Assembly: GCF_021646685.1 (NCBI RefSeq)
Contig: NZ_JAKJHW010000003.1
Location: 1-64,000 of the forward strand
From: Pseudalkalibacillus salsuginis
Lineage (GTDB): Bacteria; Bacillota; Bacilli; Bacillales; Fictibacillaceae
Direction of reading: 5' to 3'
DNA length: 64,000 bases
Shown here: positions 13,216 to 22,928 of the stretch, piece after piece
How the letters are laid out: every line of letters begins with the position of its first letter
Numbering within the stretch: the first letter of the stretch is position 1
Program-made: the position numbers and the translations under genes
Notes under the pieces: generated by a model
Database searches by the model: none
Seen by the model: only the letters and a program-made list of their open reading frames with translations
Told to the model about the DNA's origin: nothing

Positions 13216-14649
13216 ATGGCTAGCAACTTTACAAAAACATATTTAGCAGAAAACAAAGAACTTTTCGAGAGAATCAGTAAATACGTATACTATCATCCGG
13301 AAACTAGATTTGAAGAATATTCCTCCGCTGAGTTCTTAGCCTCAGAGTGTGAAAAAGCAGGATTTCAGGTTGAACGAAATGCGGGAAACATTGAGACTGC
13401 TTTCATCGCATCTTATGGTAGTGGATCTCCTGTAATCGGATTCCTTGGAGAATTCGATGCACTGTCCGGCTTAGGGCAGGAGCCTAACAATACATCCTAT
13501 GAGCCGACAGAGAAAAATGTCGGTCACGGATGCGGGCACAACCTACTGGGGACTGGCGCCTTTGCGGCAGCATACGCCACCAAAAAATTCTTAGAAGAAA
13601 ACGATCTCCCAGGTACCGTCAAGTTTTTTGGATGTCCTGGTGAAGAGGGAGGATCCGGAAAGACATTCATGGTCCGGGAAGGTGTTTTTGATGGAGTGGA
13701 CGTGGCACTGTCCTGGCATCCATCCCCGGTAAACAGCATCATGAGCCTTTCCAGTCTAGCAAACTATCAAGTTTATTTCAGATTTAAGGGATTATCCTCC
13801 CATGCAGCAAACTCGCCACACCTCGGGCGAAGTGCACTGGATGCGGTCGAGCTTATGAATGTAGGAGTCAACTATCTTCGTGAGCATATCATACCAGAAG
13901 CACGGGTGCACTATGCCATTACCAATACTGGAGGTATTTCCCCGAACGTTATTCAGTCAGAGGCAGAGGTACTTTATTTAATCCGATCACCAAAGATCAA
14001 GCAGGTTGATGAAATTTATAAACGGGTTTGTAAAATAGCTGAAGGTGCCGCACTGATGACAGAAACAGAACTGGCAATTGAGTTCGACAAAGCATGTTCC
14101 AACTATATTCCAAACCGCAGTTTAGAAAAGATTTTGTATGAAAACCTGCTAGAGACTGGTATCGAAAAATCGAGCGAGGATGAAATCACTTTTGCTGAAA
14201 AACTTTGGTATACCCTATCAGAAGGCGAAAAGGACAGTTATTTGGATATTTTGAAAGGGTTTGGTTACAAAGGGGACGGTAGTGAATTTGAAGGAAAATT
14301 CCTGGCTGATACCATCTCACCATATGAACCGACGAATGAGATTCTTCCGGGATCAACTGATGTATCCGATGTAAGCTGGGTAGTTCCGACTGCCCAATTG
14401 ACAGCATCGACTTCAGCATTGGGAACACCATTGCACACTTGGCAGATGACGACACAAGGCATCAGCAGCAATGCACATAAAGGTATGTTGCGGGCCGCAG
14501 AAGCAATGGCGCTTACTGCAGTTAGCGTGCTGACCAACAAGGAAGACCTGGAATCTGTTAAACAGGAATTCAATGCATTCAGAGAAAAGAATCCATACTC
14601 ATGTCCGATTCCAGAGGATGTCAAGCCTTCCAAATTAACGCAAAGCTGA
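13216..14649 (+). CDS. abgB: M20-family amidohydrolase, AbgB-like
   Basis: The 477-aa protein is a metal-dependent M20 peptidase/amidohydrolase close to the AbgB subunit of p-aminobenzoyl-glutamate hydrolase. That enzyme cleaves a folate breakdown product to p-aminobenzoate and glutamate. Family features are GFLGEFDALSGLGQEP, the metal-binding GHGCGHNLLGTGAFAAA and the PGEEGGSGKT segment with the catalytic Glu. The start is ATG 13216 after AAGGAGGA; an upstream in-frame TTG at 13192 lies before the ribosome binding site and is unlikely. It begins an operon with the AbgT transporter and an AbgA-like protein. Because M20 proteins have many substrates, the aminobenzoyl-glutamate role rests mainly on the AbgT neighbour. 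Confidence 0.82.
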   Translation: MASNFTKTYLAENKELFERISKYVYYHPETRFEEYSSAEFLASECEKAGFQVERNAGNIETAFIASYGSGSPVIGFLGEFDALSGLGQEPNNTSYEPTEKNVGHGCGHNLLGTGAFAAAYATKKFLEENDLPGTVKFFGCPGEEGGSGKTFMVREGVFDGVDVALSWHPSPVNSIMSLSSLANYQVYFRFKGLSSHAANSPHLGRSALDAVELMNVGVNYLREHIIPEARVHYAITNTGGISPNVIQSEAEVLYLIRSPKIKQVDEIYKRVCKIAEGAALMTETELAIEFDKACSNYIPNRSLEKILYENLLETGIEKSSEDEITFAEKLWYTLSEGEKDSYLDILKGFGYKGDGSEFEGKFLADTISPYEPTNEILPGSTDVSDVSWVVPTAQLTASTSALGTPLHTWQMTTQGISSNAHKGMLRAAEAMALTAVSVLTNKEDLESVKQEFNAFREKNPYSCPIPEDVKPSKLTQS

Positions 14650-14680
14650 TATTTAATAATTGAAAAGTGAGGGGAGAAGA

Positions 14681-16201
14681 GTGGAAAATACAAAGAACAA
14701 AAAGGGGATTGCGCAGAAATTCCTTAACGGGATTGAAATAGCCGGTAACAAACTTCCAGATCCGTTTATTTTGTTTGCTGCGTTGGCTATCCTCGTCATT
14801 ATTGTTTCGGCCATCTTCAATATGTTTGGTGCGACAGTCATACACCCTGGTACTGGGGAAGAGCTGCAGGTTAAAAGTCTAGCATCTGGTGAGGGTCTTC
14901 AGTTCATCTTGACGTCAATGCTCGACAACTTTACCGGATTTGCACCGCTAGGACTGGTACTGTCAATGATGCTTGGTATCGGACTTGCAGAAAAAGTTGG
15001 AATGCTCGATTATGCAATCAAGAAAACGATTTTGAAATCGCCGCCAGCGTTAATCACGTACACCGTAATTTTTGTTGGTATCATGGGTAACATTGCATCC
15101 GATGCAGCGATGGTTCTCGTGCCGCCGTTGGCAGCGATGGTATTTTACAAAGTTGGCCGTAATCCGATCGCTGGTTTGGTAGCGGGGTACGCAGCAGCTG
15201 GTGCTGGTTTTACGGCAAACCTTTTGATTGCAGGTACAGATGCGTTGCTTGCAGGTATTTCGACGGAAGCAGCCCAAATCGTCAATGAGGATATTGTCGT
15301 TACACCTGTCGATAACTGGTACTTCAATATTGTTTCTGTGTTTGTTCTTACCGTTGTTGGTGGCCTTGTTACAAACAAATTCATCGAACCGCGGCTTGGC
15401 GAATATAAGGGTGAAGAGGTCGAGGAAGCTGTAGCGGAAGACCCTTTAAAAGCAGGTAAGGCTTTACGAAATGCAGTGATTGCAGGGGGGGTATATTGGG
15501 CCATTATCCTGGTGACGATCTTTTTACCAGATAGTCCTTTGCGTAATAAGGAGGGCGGCATCATCCCATCCCCATTCCTTGATGGTATTGTGCCTATCAT
15601 TCTCTTCTTCTTTATCACAATCGGTGTTACGTACGGTATTACCGTTGGAAACATCAAGACAAGTAAAGATGTTGGGAAATTTATGGCTGAGTCGATGAAA
15701 GATATGTCAAGTTACATTGTTCTGATCTTTGCGATTGCTCAATTTATCGCATACTTCAGCTGGTCTAATATTGCAACATGGGTCGCAGTAAATGGTGCTG
15801 AAGTTCTGAAAGATATTGAATTTACGGGTATAGGACTGATCATAGGTTACATTATTTTTACGGCATTATTGAATTTCCTTATCACTTCAGGGTCTGCGAA
15901 GTGGGCGCTTGAAGCACCTGTGTTCGTACCGATGTTCATGCAGCTTGGCTATCACCCTGCATTTACGCAAGTGGCATACCGGGTTGCGGATTCATCGACC
16001 AATATCGTCACACCTTTGATGCCGTACATGGTCATCGCTTTATCATTCATGCAGAAGTATGATAAGAAAGCGGGTATCGGAACATTCATTTCGTTAATGC
16101 TCCCTTACTCTGTATGTTTCTTGTTGACATGGATCGTACTGATATTGATTTTCTTCTTCTTAGGAATTCCGTTTGGTCCAGGGATCGATCCATTCTTATA
16201 A
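14681..16201 (+). CDS. abgT: AbgT-family transporter (p-aminobenzoyl-glutamate type)
   Basis: This is a polytopic inner-membrane protein of about 506 aa from the AbgT family. Its members import p-aminobenzoyl-glutamate or export antimetabolites such as sulphonamides. The sequence shows many hydrophobic helices and family-typical stretches such as GNKLPDPFILF near the N-terminus, GNIASDAAMVLVPPL, and RVADSSTNIVTPLMPY. The start chosen is GTG 14681, preceded by GAGGGGAGAAGA. An in-frame TTG at 14660 would put that ribosome binding site inside the gene. It lies between the two M20 hydrolase genes, which supports uptake of the substrate that those enzymes split. Confidence 0.88.
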   Translation: MENTKNKKGIAQKFLNGIEIAGNKLPDPFILFAALAILVIIVSAIFNMFGATVIHPGTGEELQVKSLASGEGLQFILTSMLDNFTGFAPLGLVLSMMLGIGLAEKVGMLDYAIKKTILKSPPALITYTVIFVGIMGNIASDAAMVLVPPLAAMVFYKVGRNPIAGLVAGYAAAGAGFTANLLIAGTDALLAGISTEAAQIVNEDIVVTPVDNWYFNIVSVFVLTVVGGLVTNKFIEPRLGEYKGEEVEEAVAEDPLKAGKALRNAVIAGGVYWAIILVTIFLPDSPLRNKEGGIIPSPFLDGIVPIILFFFITIGVTYGITVGNIKTSKDVGKFMAESMKDMSSYIVLIFAIAQFIAYFSWSNIATWVAVNGAEVLKDIEFTGIGLIIGYIIFTALLNFLITSGSAKWALEAPVFVPMFMQLGYHPAFTQVAYRVADSSTNIVTPLMPYMVIALSFMQKYDKKAGIGTFISLMLPYSVCFLLTWIVLILIFFFLGIPFGPGIDPFL

Positions 16202-16222
16202 TAGGATACTAGGAGTGAATAG

Positions 16223-17500
16223 ATGATGAGTGATTTGGAAAAAAAGTTGATCGAATGGCGTCGTGATTTTCACCGTCATCCGGAAACAGGTTTTATGGAA
16301 ATGCGTACAGCTTCCATTGTGGCGTCCATTCTTGACAAGCTGGGATTTCAGCTCGAAATGGGAAAACAAGTCATGTCCCCTGAGTATTGTATGGGTAAGC
16401 CAGATCACGAAGAGACGAAAGCACATTACCAATGGGCACTCGAAAATGGGGCGAATAAAGATTATATTGAACACTTTTCAGAAGGCTATACAGGAATCGT
16501 CGCTACAATGGATACAAAAAAAGAAGGCCCGACGATCGCCTTCCGAATCGATATGGATGCACTGGATATCCATGAATCGGAAGCAAACAGCCACTTCCCG
16601 AAAAAGGAAGGGTTCAGGTCGACGGTTCCAAACAAAATGCATGCCTGTGCACACGATGGACATACAACAATCGGTCTTGGTCTTGCAACGTTGATTTCCG
16701 AAAACAAATCGAGCTTAAAGGGTAAAATCAAATTGATTTTTCAGCCTGCCGAGGAGGGCACTCGCGGTGCACGGTCAATGGTCGAAGCTAAAGTTGTCGA
16801 TGATGTTGATTACTTTATTGCGACTCATCTTGGGACAGGCGTACCTGATGGCCATTTTGTTGCATCGAATAACGGCTTCCTTGCAACCTCGAAGCTTGAT
16901 GTCACGTTCAAAGGGGTGGCCTCTCATGCGGGCGGAAAGCCTGAAGAGGGAAGAAATGCCCTACTGGCGGCTGCCTCAGCAGCATTGAACATTTATGCCG
17001 TTCCCCGCCATTCAGAAGGCTCGACACGAATCAATGTTGGTGAATTGCATGCTGGTTCCGGACGTAATATCATTGCTGACAAGGCTTCTCTCAAGGTTGA
17101 GACACGGGGGGAAAACACCGAAATCAACCAATTCGTGAAAAACCAGGTGGAAGCAATTATCGCGGGATCTGCTCAAATGTATCAGGTAGATTACGAGATC
17201 AAGACTGTAGGTGAAGGAGTAAGCACCCAGGGTTCTAAAGAATTGGCAGAGGTATTGTGTGCATGTGCAGAAGAGTCCCCTGCTATTGAGGCAAGCATGG
17301 TCGAAGATAATACACCGGCCGGTTCTGAGGATGCAACCTTTTTTATGGAACGGGTTAAACAGAATGGCGGGCAAGCAACCTACTGTATCTTCGGAACGGA
17401 ACTTTCTGCGGGTCATCATAATGAGAAGTTTGATATTAACGAAGATACATTGCTGTCTGCAGTCAACCTGCTGTTTGATTCAATCAAAAAACTAGGTTGA
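16223..17500 (+). CDS. abgA: M20-family amidohydrolase, AbgA-like
   Basis: This 425-aa M20-type metallohydrolase resembles AbgA, the partner subunit of p-aminobenzoyl-glutamate hydrolase. Visible features are FHRHPETGFMEMRTAS near the N-terminus, AFRIDMDALDI, the metal-binding MHACAHDGHTTIGLG and QPAEEGTRGARSM with the catalytic Glu pair. The dimerisation domain follows (ASHAGGKPEEGRNAL). There are two adjacent ATGs at 16223 and 16226; AGGAGTGAATAG precedes both. It is the last gene of the operon, ahead of a terminator. E. coli has the order abgA-abgB-abgT, so this locus has a rearranged order. Confidence 0.83.
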   Translation: MMSDLEKKLIEWRRDFHRHPETGFMEMRTASIVASILDKLGFQLEMGKQVMSPEYCMGKPDHEETKAHYQWALENGANKDYIEHFSEGYTGIVATMDTKKEGPTIAFRIDMDALDIHESEANSHFPKKEGFRSTVPNKMHACAHDGHTTIGLGLATLISENKSSLKGKIKLIFQPAEEGTRGARSMVEAKVVDDVDYFIATHLGTGVPDGHFVASNNGFLATSKLDVTFKGVASHAGGKPEEGRNALLAAASAALNIYAVPRHSEGSTRINVGELHAGSGRNIIADKASLKVETRGENTEINQFVKNQVEAIIAGSAQMYQVDYEIKTVGEGVSTQGSKELAEVLCACAEESPAIEASMVEDNTPAGSEDATFFMERVKQNGGQATYCIFGTELSAGHHNEKFDINEDTLLSAVNLLFDSIKKLG

Positions 17501-17551
17501 ATTCAGGGTGAAAGAGAGTCTCTATCTGGTAGAGGTTCTTGGGGCACGATC

Positions 17552-17589
17552 AGCCACTTGAAGTAGATGTTTTCTTCGAGTGGCTTTTC
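17552..17589 (+). terminator. Rho-independent terminator after abgA-like gene
   Basis: AGCCACTTGAAG (17552-17563) pairs with CTTCGAGTGGCT (17574-17585) with one wobble pair, followed by TTTT. It ends the abgBTA-like operon. Confidence 0.82.
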
Positions 17590-18257
17590 GATCTACCTTC
17601 TATTTTTCTTCTCATATGAGTCATTTGTTCGGAAACATCTGCTGCAGCTATTTTAGTGACTTAATCAAAGATGAGGTGCTCTGCAGATTGATGCATGAGG
17701 TGGGCCAGTAATACTGACAAAGCAATCATGGAGGTATCTTCTATCGATGGACGAGACCCACTATGCATTTCCTCTACGCTCAGTACGTAACCTTGATGAG
17801 GGAACGTCGTAAAGATGGCTAATAAAATTCTAGAAAAGATAGGGAAAGCAAATCATAAGAAAATCACTGCCAAAGAACAAAGACAGCTTAGGAACATAGG
17901 AACCTATTGCTGTAATTCGAGCTATTAATTTAAGCTTAAACATTCACCCTAAATGAAATTATTTACCTCCTATTTTCACACTTACTATTATGACTTGGTG
18001 CTAATTTTTGATTAAAAATACCCAATTAACCTAAATACCAAGATGTTTTCCTACTTAAATATTATTGTCAGTTAGTTTAAATGAATTTCTTCACAATTTC
18101 ACAATATATTGCATCATATATAGCTATTATCATCTTGAAGGCACTTTCAATCAACGATTCGACATAATGGAAGCCAAATTCCAAGTCATTTTCCGTATTT
18201 TAAGAAAATTTATGCTAAACTAGTAGAAACAACTCAACTTCTGGGGTGGAGTGCACA
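17590..18257. other. Intergenic stretch without a recognisable gene
   Basis: About 670 bases carry no long frame. Short stretches such as the region around 17655-17830 have coding-like flavour but are broken by stops in every frame and were not identified. The right half (17940-18230) is strongly AT-rich and probably holds the promoter of the three-component sensor operon. A ribosome binding site GGGGTGGA lies at 18243-18250. Confidence 0.5.
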
Positions 18258-19253
18258 ATGGGCAGATTGATCATCGGCGTTTTCATAGTCATTTTTGTAA
18301 CCGCTTTCTCCAGCTTCGTCTACTTTTCTATCAAATCCTTCAATATCGAGTCGACCCAGGCTCAAGAACCGTATACGAAACCGAACTATCATCTCGTATT
18401 GGTGCCAGAGGAAATCAACAATGATTATTGGAAACTGGTCGAAAAGGGTGCTCGTTCAGCAGCGGAAAAACTAGGTGTTACGCTTGAATATGCCGGGCCG
18501 AAGCAAGCCAATCTGGAAGAGCATATGAGGACCATCGAAATGGCTGCAGCCGCAAAGGTCGATGGAATCATGACACAGGGATTGAGTGAAGAGCAATTCA
18601 CTCCCTTGATCAATAGCACCATTCAAAAAGGCATTCCAGTCATCACTGTCGATACGGACGCACCGAAAAGTGAGCGGCTGGCTTATATAGGAACAGATAA
18701 TTATTATGCGGGTCTGCTAGCTGGTAAAGCCCTGTTGGCTGATACGGAAGGCGAAGTGAACGTCGCCATCATAACCGGTAGATTTGACGCAACCCACCAA
18801 AAGCTGCGGGTCGAAGGTTTTAAAGATGCGATAAAAGAACAAGATCGTGTAAAAGTGACTGCGATTGAAGATTCCCATATCACACGGATCCAGGCTGCTG
18901 AAAAAACGTATAAGATCCTACAGGAATACCCTGATGTGACAGCCTTTTACGGGACGAGTGCACTCGATGCGATCGGGATTTCACAAGTTCTCGAGCAAAT
19001 GGGGAAGACGGACAATGTCTATGTGATCGGATTCGATATTCTACCAGAGACGATCAAGCTGCTCCAGTCCGGAAAGATCGAGGCGACCGTCATCCAACAA
19101 CCTTATGAAATGGGATATCGATCTGTGGAAACGATGGTTCAGATTCTGGAGGGGAAAACGATCGATGAAATCAACCATACCGAAACGAAAGTGATCCATC
19201 GAGAGGATCTGCCATTACAGGAAAATGAAATACTCGAGGTTCTTCAGAAATGA
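18258..19253 (+). CDS. Membrane-anchored periplasmic-type sugar-binding protein (sensor component)
   Basis: The 331-aa protein is a family-1 periplasmic binding protein of the RbsB/XylF type. Typical stretches are NDYWKLVEKGARSAAEKLG, a DGIMTQGL segment and VITVDTDAPKSERLAYIGTD. It has one N-terminal hydrophobic helix (about residues 3-25) and no lipobox cysteine, so it is probably held in the membrane by an uncleaved anchor. No permease or ATPase gene is nearby. Instead a histidine kinase gene overlaps its 3' end by four bases. This matches XylFII-type binding proteins that present a sugar to a LytS-like kinase. The ATG at 18258 follows GGGGTGGA; the GTG at 18246 overlaps that site. The ligand is unknown, a pentose or hexose by family. 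Confidence 0.8.
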   Translation: MGRLIIGVFIVIFVTAFSSFVYFSIKSFNIESTQAQEPYTKPNYHLVLVPEEINNDYWKLVEKGARSAAEKLGVTLEYAGPKQANLEEHMRTIEMAAAAKVDGIMTQGLSEEQFTPLINSTIQKGIPVITVDTDAPKSERLAYIGTDNYYAGLLAGKALLADTEGEVNVAIITGRFDATHQKLRVEGFKDAIKEQDRVKVTAIEDSHITRIQAAEKTYKILQEYPDVTAFYGTSALDAIGISQVLEQMGKTDNVYVIGFDILPETIKLLQSGKIEATVIQQPYEMGYRSVETMVQILEGKTIDEINHTETKVIHREDLPLQENEILEVLQK

Positions 19254-20731
19254 TCCGGATCAGAACGAAGATCATGATATTTGTCACCGTTCTCGTCCTT
19301 TTAGTGAATGGAGTGACGTTCTACCTTTACCACAGCAGCCAACGGACGATCGATCAGTACCATGACAGCTTCGAGAGGTTCATCATCCTGAATCAGATTT
19401 CGAAACAGACGACCGAAGTCCATGAATCGATCAATGCGTATGTCATCGAAAAATCCCCTCGTTATTTGGATGACTATCATAGTCTGCGAGATCAATTGAT
19501 GAACGAAAAAGAGAAACTGATTGGTAAGGTTGAAAATAAAGACAATTATCCGACTGTTACGAATTACTACAACATGATTGAGAGTTTTTTGGAAGAGTGT
19601 GAACGTACGATCGAGGCGTTTCAAGCTGAAGATTTGAATCAGTATTCATTTCATTTGAATGAAGCTGCGAAGGTATCACGTTTTATCCAGGATACGACCT
19701 TAAGCCTTCTTAACAGTGAATTGACAAGCTACCGTGCCTTTTACCACGCGATGGAACAGAAAAACCTCTATCTGCAGGCGATGGGGATCTCCTTGTTCGT
19801 CACAACGATCTGCCTGAGCTTGTTGACCGCCCTCTGGTTTTCGAGAGGGATAACAAGACCGATCAGCCTACTTTCGTCATCTGCCAGGAAAATTTCGAAA
19901 GGGGATTTTTCCGGGGATGATGTAGAGGTACGGACGGGTGATGAAATGAAACTCCTGGCAGGAACATTCAACCAGATGAGAAGGAATATCCGGGAGTTGA
20001 TCATGGAAATCAAGGATCAGTCAGAACTCGATCGCTTGCTGAAGGAAATGGAATTGAAGAGTCTGCAGAGCCAGATCAATCCTCACTTCCTTTTCAACAC
20101 ATTGAACACGATTTCTAGGATGGCCTATCTTGAAGGCTCGGAAAAGACAAGCGATCTGATCAGCTCAGTTTCCGCGTTGCTCCGATACAATCTAGGCAAT
20201 CTGGATAAACCGACAACCTTACGCGATGAAGTCCGGATCGTGAAAGAATACTTTTTCATCCAGCAGACACGGTTCGGGGATCGGGTCATATTCAAAACGG
20301 ACATCGATGATACCTGTCTGGATATTGAAATCCCTATTTTAACCCTTCAACCCATTGTTGAAAATGCCTTCATCCACGGGATTGAGTCATGCGAAAGTGA
20401 TGCCGAAATCAGGCTGGGCGTCTATTCGGAAAATGGACGGGTGATCATCGAGATCCAGGATAATGGTGTCGGGATGGAGGAGCATGTGAAAGAGCGATTG
20501 CTCAAAAAAGGGGGTAAAGGGGAAGAAGGAAATCCAGAACTTCAATCACAGGGACACTCAACAGGGATCGGGATGAAAAATGTAGTCAAACGGTTAGAGC
20601 TGTTTTACAAGAATCAGAGTGATATCGAGATCGAATCGGCGGTCAATCAAGGGACGATAGTCAGGATTGCAATACCATGTACTGTGGAAAAAAGGGGAGG
20701 TCAGTATGTTGCGTATTATGGTAGTGGATGA
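19250..20731 (+). CDS. YesM/LytS-type sensor histidine kinase
   Basis: This 493-aa membrane kinase has helices near residues 5-27 and 175-197 enclosing an extracellular helical sensor region. A HAMP domain (about 198-250) and a His_kinase domain follow. The phospho-accepting residue is His279 in INPHFLFNTLNTISRM. The ATPase domain has QPIVENAFIHG (N box) and IQDNGVGM, with a STGIGMKNV glycine-rich loop. It starts at an ATG overlapping the stop of the binding-protein gene and itself overlaps the response regulator gene. It presumably reads the sugar-bound state of the anchored binding protein and phosphorylates the YesN-like regulator. Confidence 0.9.
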   Translation: MIRIRTKIMIFVTVLVLLVNGVTFYLYHSSQRTIDQYHDSFERFIILNQISKQTTEVHESINAYVIEKSPRYLDDYHSLRDQLMNEKEKLIGKVENKDNYPTVTNYYNMIESFLEECERTIEAFQAEDLNQYSFHLNEAAKVSRFIQDTTLSLLNSELTSYRAFYHAMEQKNLYLQAMGISLFVTTICLSLLTALWFSRGITRPISLLSSSARKISKGDFSGDDVEVRTGDEMKLLAGTFNQMRRNIRELIMEIKDQSELDRLLKEMELKSLQSQINPHFLFNTLNTISRMAYLEGSEKTSDLISSVSALLRYNLGNLDKPTTLRDEVRIVKEYFFIQQTRFGDRVIFKTDIDDTCLDIEIPILTLQPIVENAFIHGIESCESDAEIRLGVYSENGRVIIEIQDNGVGMEEHVKERLLKKGGKGEEGNPELQSQGHSTGIGMKNVVKRLELFYKNQSDIEIESAVNQGTIVRIAIPCTVEKRGGQYVAYYGSG

Positions 20732-22274
20732 CGAGCGGATTGAAAGAGAAGCATTGAAAATGATGATCAGCCGAGAGATGGAAGGGGTTGAGATCGTTGC
20801 TGAGGCAAGGAACGGACGGCAGGCGATCGAAAGGGCCAAAGCACAGCACCCTGATCTTATTTTAATGGATATAAAAATGCCTGGAATCGATGGCGTAGAG
20901 GCAGTGAAGCAAATCAAAAGGGATCTGCCGGATATCCGGTTCATCATGGTTTCTGCGTTCGATACGTTTGAGTACGCCAAAAAAGTGATGCAGCAGGGTG
21001 TCAAAGAGTATTTGCTGAAACCGAGCAAGAAGGAGGAAGTCATCGAAGCCATCCGACGCGTACAAATGGAGGTTGAACAACAACGCAAGGAGCTGGAAGA
21101 TAAGCAGCAGCTCGAGCGTAAGTTCAATAAAGCCCTGGATTTCATGCAGTCTGAATGGGCGGTTTCCTTACTCGTCGACCATGTTCAGGAATTGGACTTG
21201 AACGAATGGGGGGAGCTTCTGGACATCAACTTCAAATGCGGCTATGCCCTCGTGGTTAAGGTGAATGTGCGGGAAGTTGATCGCAGGGCATGGTTGGAAT
21301 GGCTGAAGGATCATGTCAATCTCCATTCCCCTGATTCGACCCTTTTAAGCCCGAATCATGAAGAGAAACTTCCTCTCTTTTTTCTGACGGATCAAATCGA
21401 TGGAGAGGATAAGAACGAATTCAAAGCATACATTCTGCCGTTCATACGGAATTTGATTCACCAGTGTGAACAGAGTTTTCACTTCAAGCCGCATGTCGGG
21501 ATCGGTTTCCCGTACCGGTCTGTCCACCAGCTCAGCAGATCCTACTATGAAGCCTTGCATGCATTAGAGAGCATCCGATCAGATCAAATTGTCACCTACA
21601 CGTTCTCGTCGGATGAAAGTATTGTGGAGAATGAGACTGCAGTCACTTTCCAGAAAGAAAAGGAACTGCTGGAAACCATCAAGAACGGGGACGTGAGAAG
21701 TGCCCTTCAAAAGTTTGAATTCTATCTGGATGAATTGTCCAGCGACACTTCGATGGATTTGAACCGTTCACTGTCTTCTTTGAATGAGTTTTTCATCATT
21801 GCTACTCGTATGATCAACGACTTAGGCATTCCTGTGGACCGTTTTATACCCTACAACCAGATTTCATCCTATCAAGAGCTTGGGGAGGAAAGTACTCGGA
21901 TATTAAGGAAGATCGTAGAAAAAGTGCAAACATGGCGGATGGTCCAGGCGAAAGGAAAACTGGAATGCGCGAAGGAGTACATCGAAGAGCACTTCAGTGA
22001 TCCATTGACGCTTGAAATGGTTGCAAGTCATGTTGAATTAAGCCCTTACTATCTAAGTAAACTTTTTAAAGAGAAGAAGGGGATCACGTTCATTGATTTT
22101 CTGACTCATGTACGGATCGAAAAGGCGAAGGCGTATATGCTGGATACTGAAATCAGTATAAAAGAAGTTTGCTTCAAAGTCGGATATAAAGACCCCAACT
22201 ATTTCAGCAGGGTGTTTAAAAAGAATGTCGGCCAAAGCCCGAAACAATACCGTGCCGTATTACATCCGTTCTGA
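20706..22274 (+). CDS. YesN-type response regulator with AraC DNA-binding domain
   Basis: The 522-aa protein has an N-terminal receiver domain (VVDDERIERE; phosphorylation site Asp55 in LILMDIKMPG; K in YLLKPSKKEE). A long central linker follows, then a C-terminal AraC/XylS double helix-turn-helix (YIEEHFSDPLTLEMVASHVELSPYYLSKLFK, ending in GYKDPNYFSRVFKKNVGQSPKQYR). The ATG at 20706 follows GGGGAGGTCAGT and lies inside the kinase gene. It is probably activated by the upstream kinase to switch on sugar uptake or degradation genes. AraC-type regulators often bind direct repeats, so it is one candidate for the ATACAGGT repeats found further right. Confidence 0.9.
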   Translation: MLRIMVVDDERIEREALKMMISREMEGVEIVAEARNGRQAIERAKAQHPDLILMDIKMPGIDGVEAVKQIKRDLPDIRFIMVSAFDTFEYAKKVMQQGVKEYLLKPSKKEEVIEAIRRVQMEVEQQRKELEDKQQLERKFNKALDFMQSEWAVSLLVDHVQELDLNEWGELLDINFKCGYALVVKVNVREVDRRAWLEWLKDHVNLHSPDSTLLSPNHEEKLPLFFLTDQIDGEDKNEFKAYILPFIRNLIHQCEQSFHFKPHVGIGFPYRSVHQLSRSYYEALHALESIRSDQIVTYTFSSDESIVENETAVTFQKEKELLETIKNGDVRSALQKFEFYLDELSSDTSMDLNRSLSSLNEFFIIATRMINDLGIPVDRFIPYNQISSYQELGEESTRILRKIVEKVQTWRMVQAKGKLECAKEYIEEHFSDPLTLEMVASHVELSPYYLSKLFKEKKGITFIDFLTHVRIEKAKAYMLDTEISIKEVCFKVGYKDPNYFSRVFKKNVGQSPKQYRAVLHPF

Positions 22275-22365
22275 GGAGTATCACTGAAAAGCCTCAATGG
22301 ACACCCGAGATCTTAATTCCATAAAAACCATTAAAAAGCCTTCCTAAACTCGAATAGCGGAACAG

Positions 22366-22861
22366 ATGTCCTCTAGTATTAATAGCCTGGTAAACAAGGG
22401 AGCACCTGTAATTATAAGCACCGTTATTTTACTTTTATCGACAACTGTATTTGGCTTTTTTATAAATATCGGAAATGAACGTACAAGTGAACAGGCGGAG
22501 AGTGCATACCAAATAGGCAACATTGTCGAGAATGATCCTAGCGTTACGAAAGCATCGAATACGAAAATCGAAGACTTAATAAAAGATGCGAGTTATATCA
22601 AACAAATAAATGTTTATCTGGACGGTGAAACAAAAACGCCTGTCTATAACTTTGAAAGAGGTTCGAATGGGAGATCCTCTATATTTTTCAGTGATTATTC
22701 TTATGGTAGTGGGAATAGCTTTTGTAGAGGTACATTTTCTCGATTATCGGGATGTTGCATTCGTATCATTATTATTAAGTGTAACGTGTTTTACCATTCT
22801 TTTTTCCATATGGGCTGTCGTAAACACATGTCATAGAAGAAAAGCAACAGTGAATACTTGA
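22366..22861 (+). pseudogene. Broken gene for a small membrane protein
   Basis: A frame from ATG 22366 begins with a hydrophobic helix (VIISTVILLLSTTVFGFF) and a soluble segment to about residue 100. Its tail after the segment VYNFERG then turns into low-complexity shadow sequence. In a second frame a hydrophobic two-helix stretch (LYFSVIILMVVGIAFVEVHF and VSLLLSVTCFTILFSIW) continues from about 22668 to 22861. Either a frameshift near 22665 split one gene, or a separate 60-residue membrane protein starts at the ATG near 22668 after AAAGAGGT. No good ribosome binding site precedes 22366. Decay is the more likely reading. Function is unknown. Confidence 0.5.
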
Positions 22862-22928
22862 GTTTTAGTTATTCCGTTAAAGGGTGGTAAAAGCCGAAGA
22901 TCGAATGAAAAGTCTTTAGCTTTTTATT

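Noticed and set aside
17640-17930. Possible transposase relic after the abg operon
   Set aside because: Short coding-like pieces could be read, but stops occur in all frames and no motif could be tied to a family.
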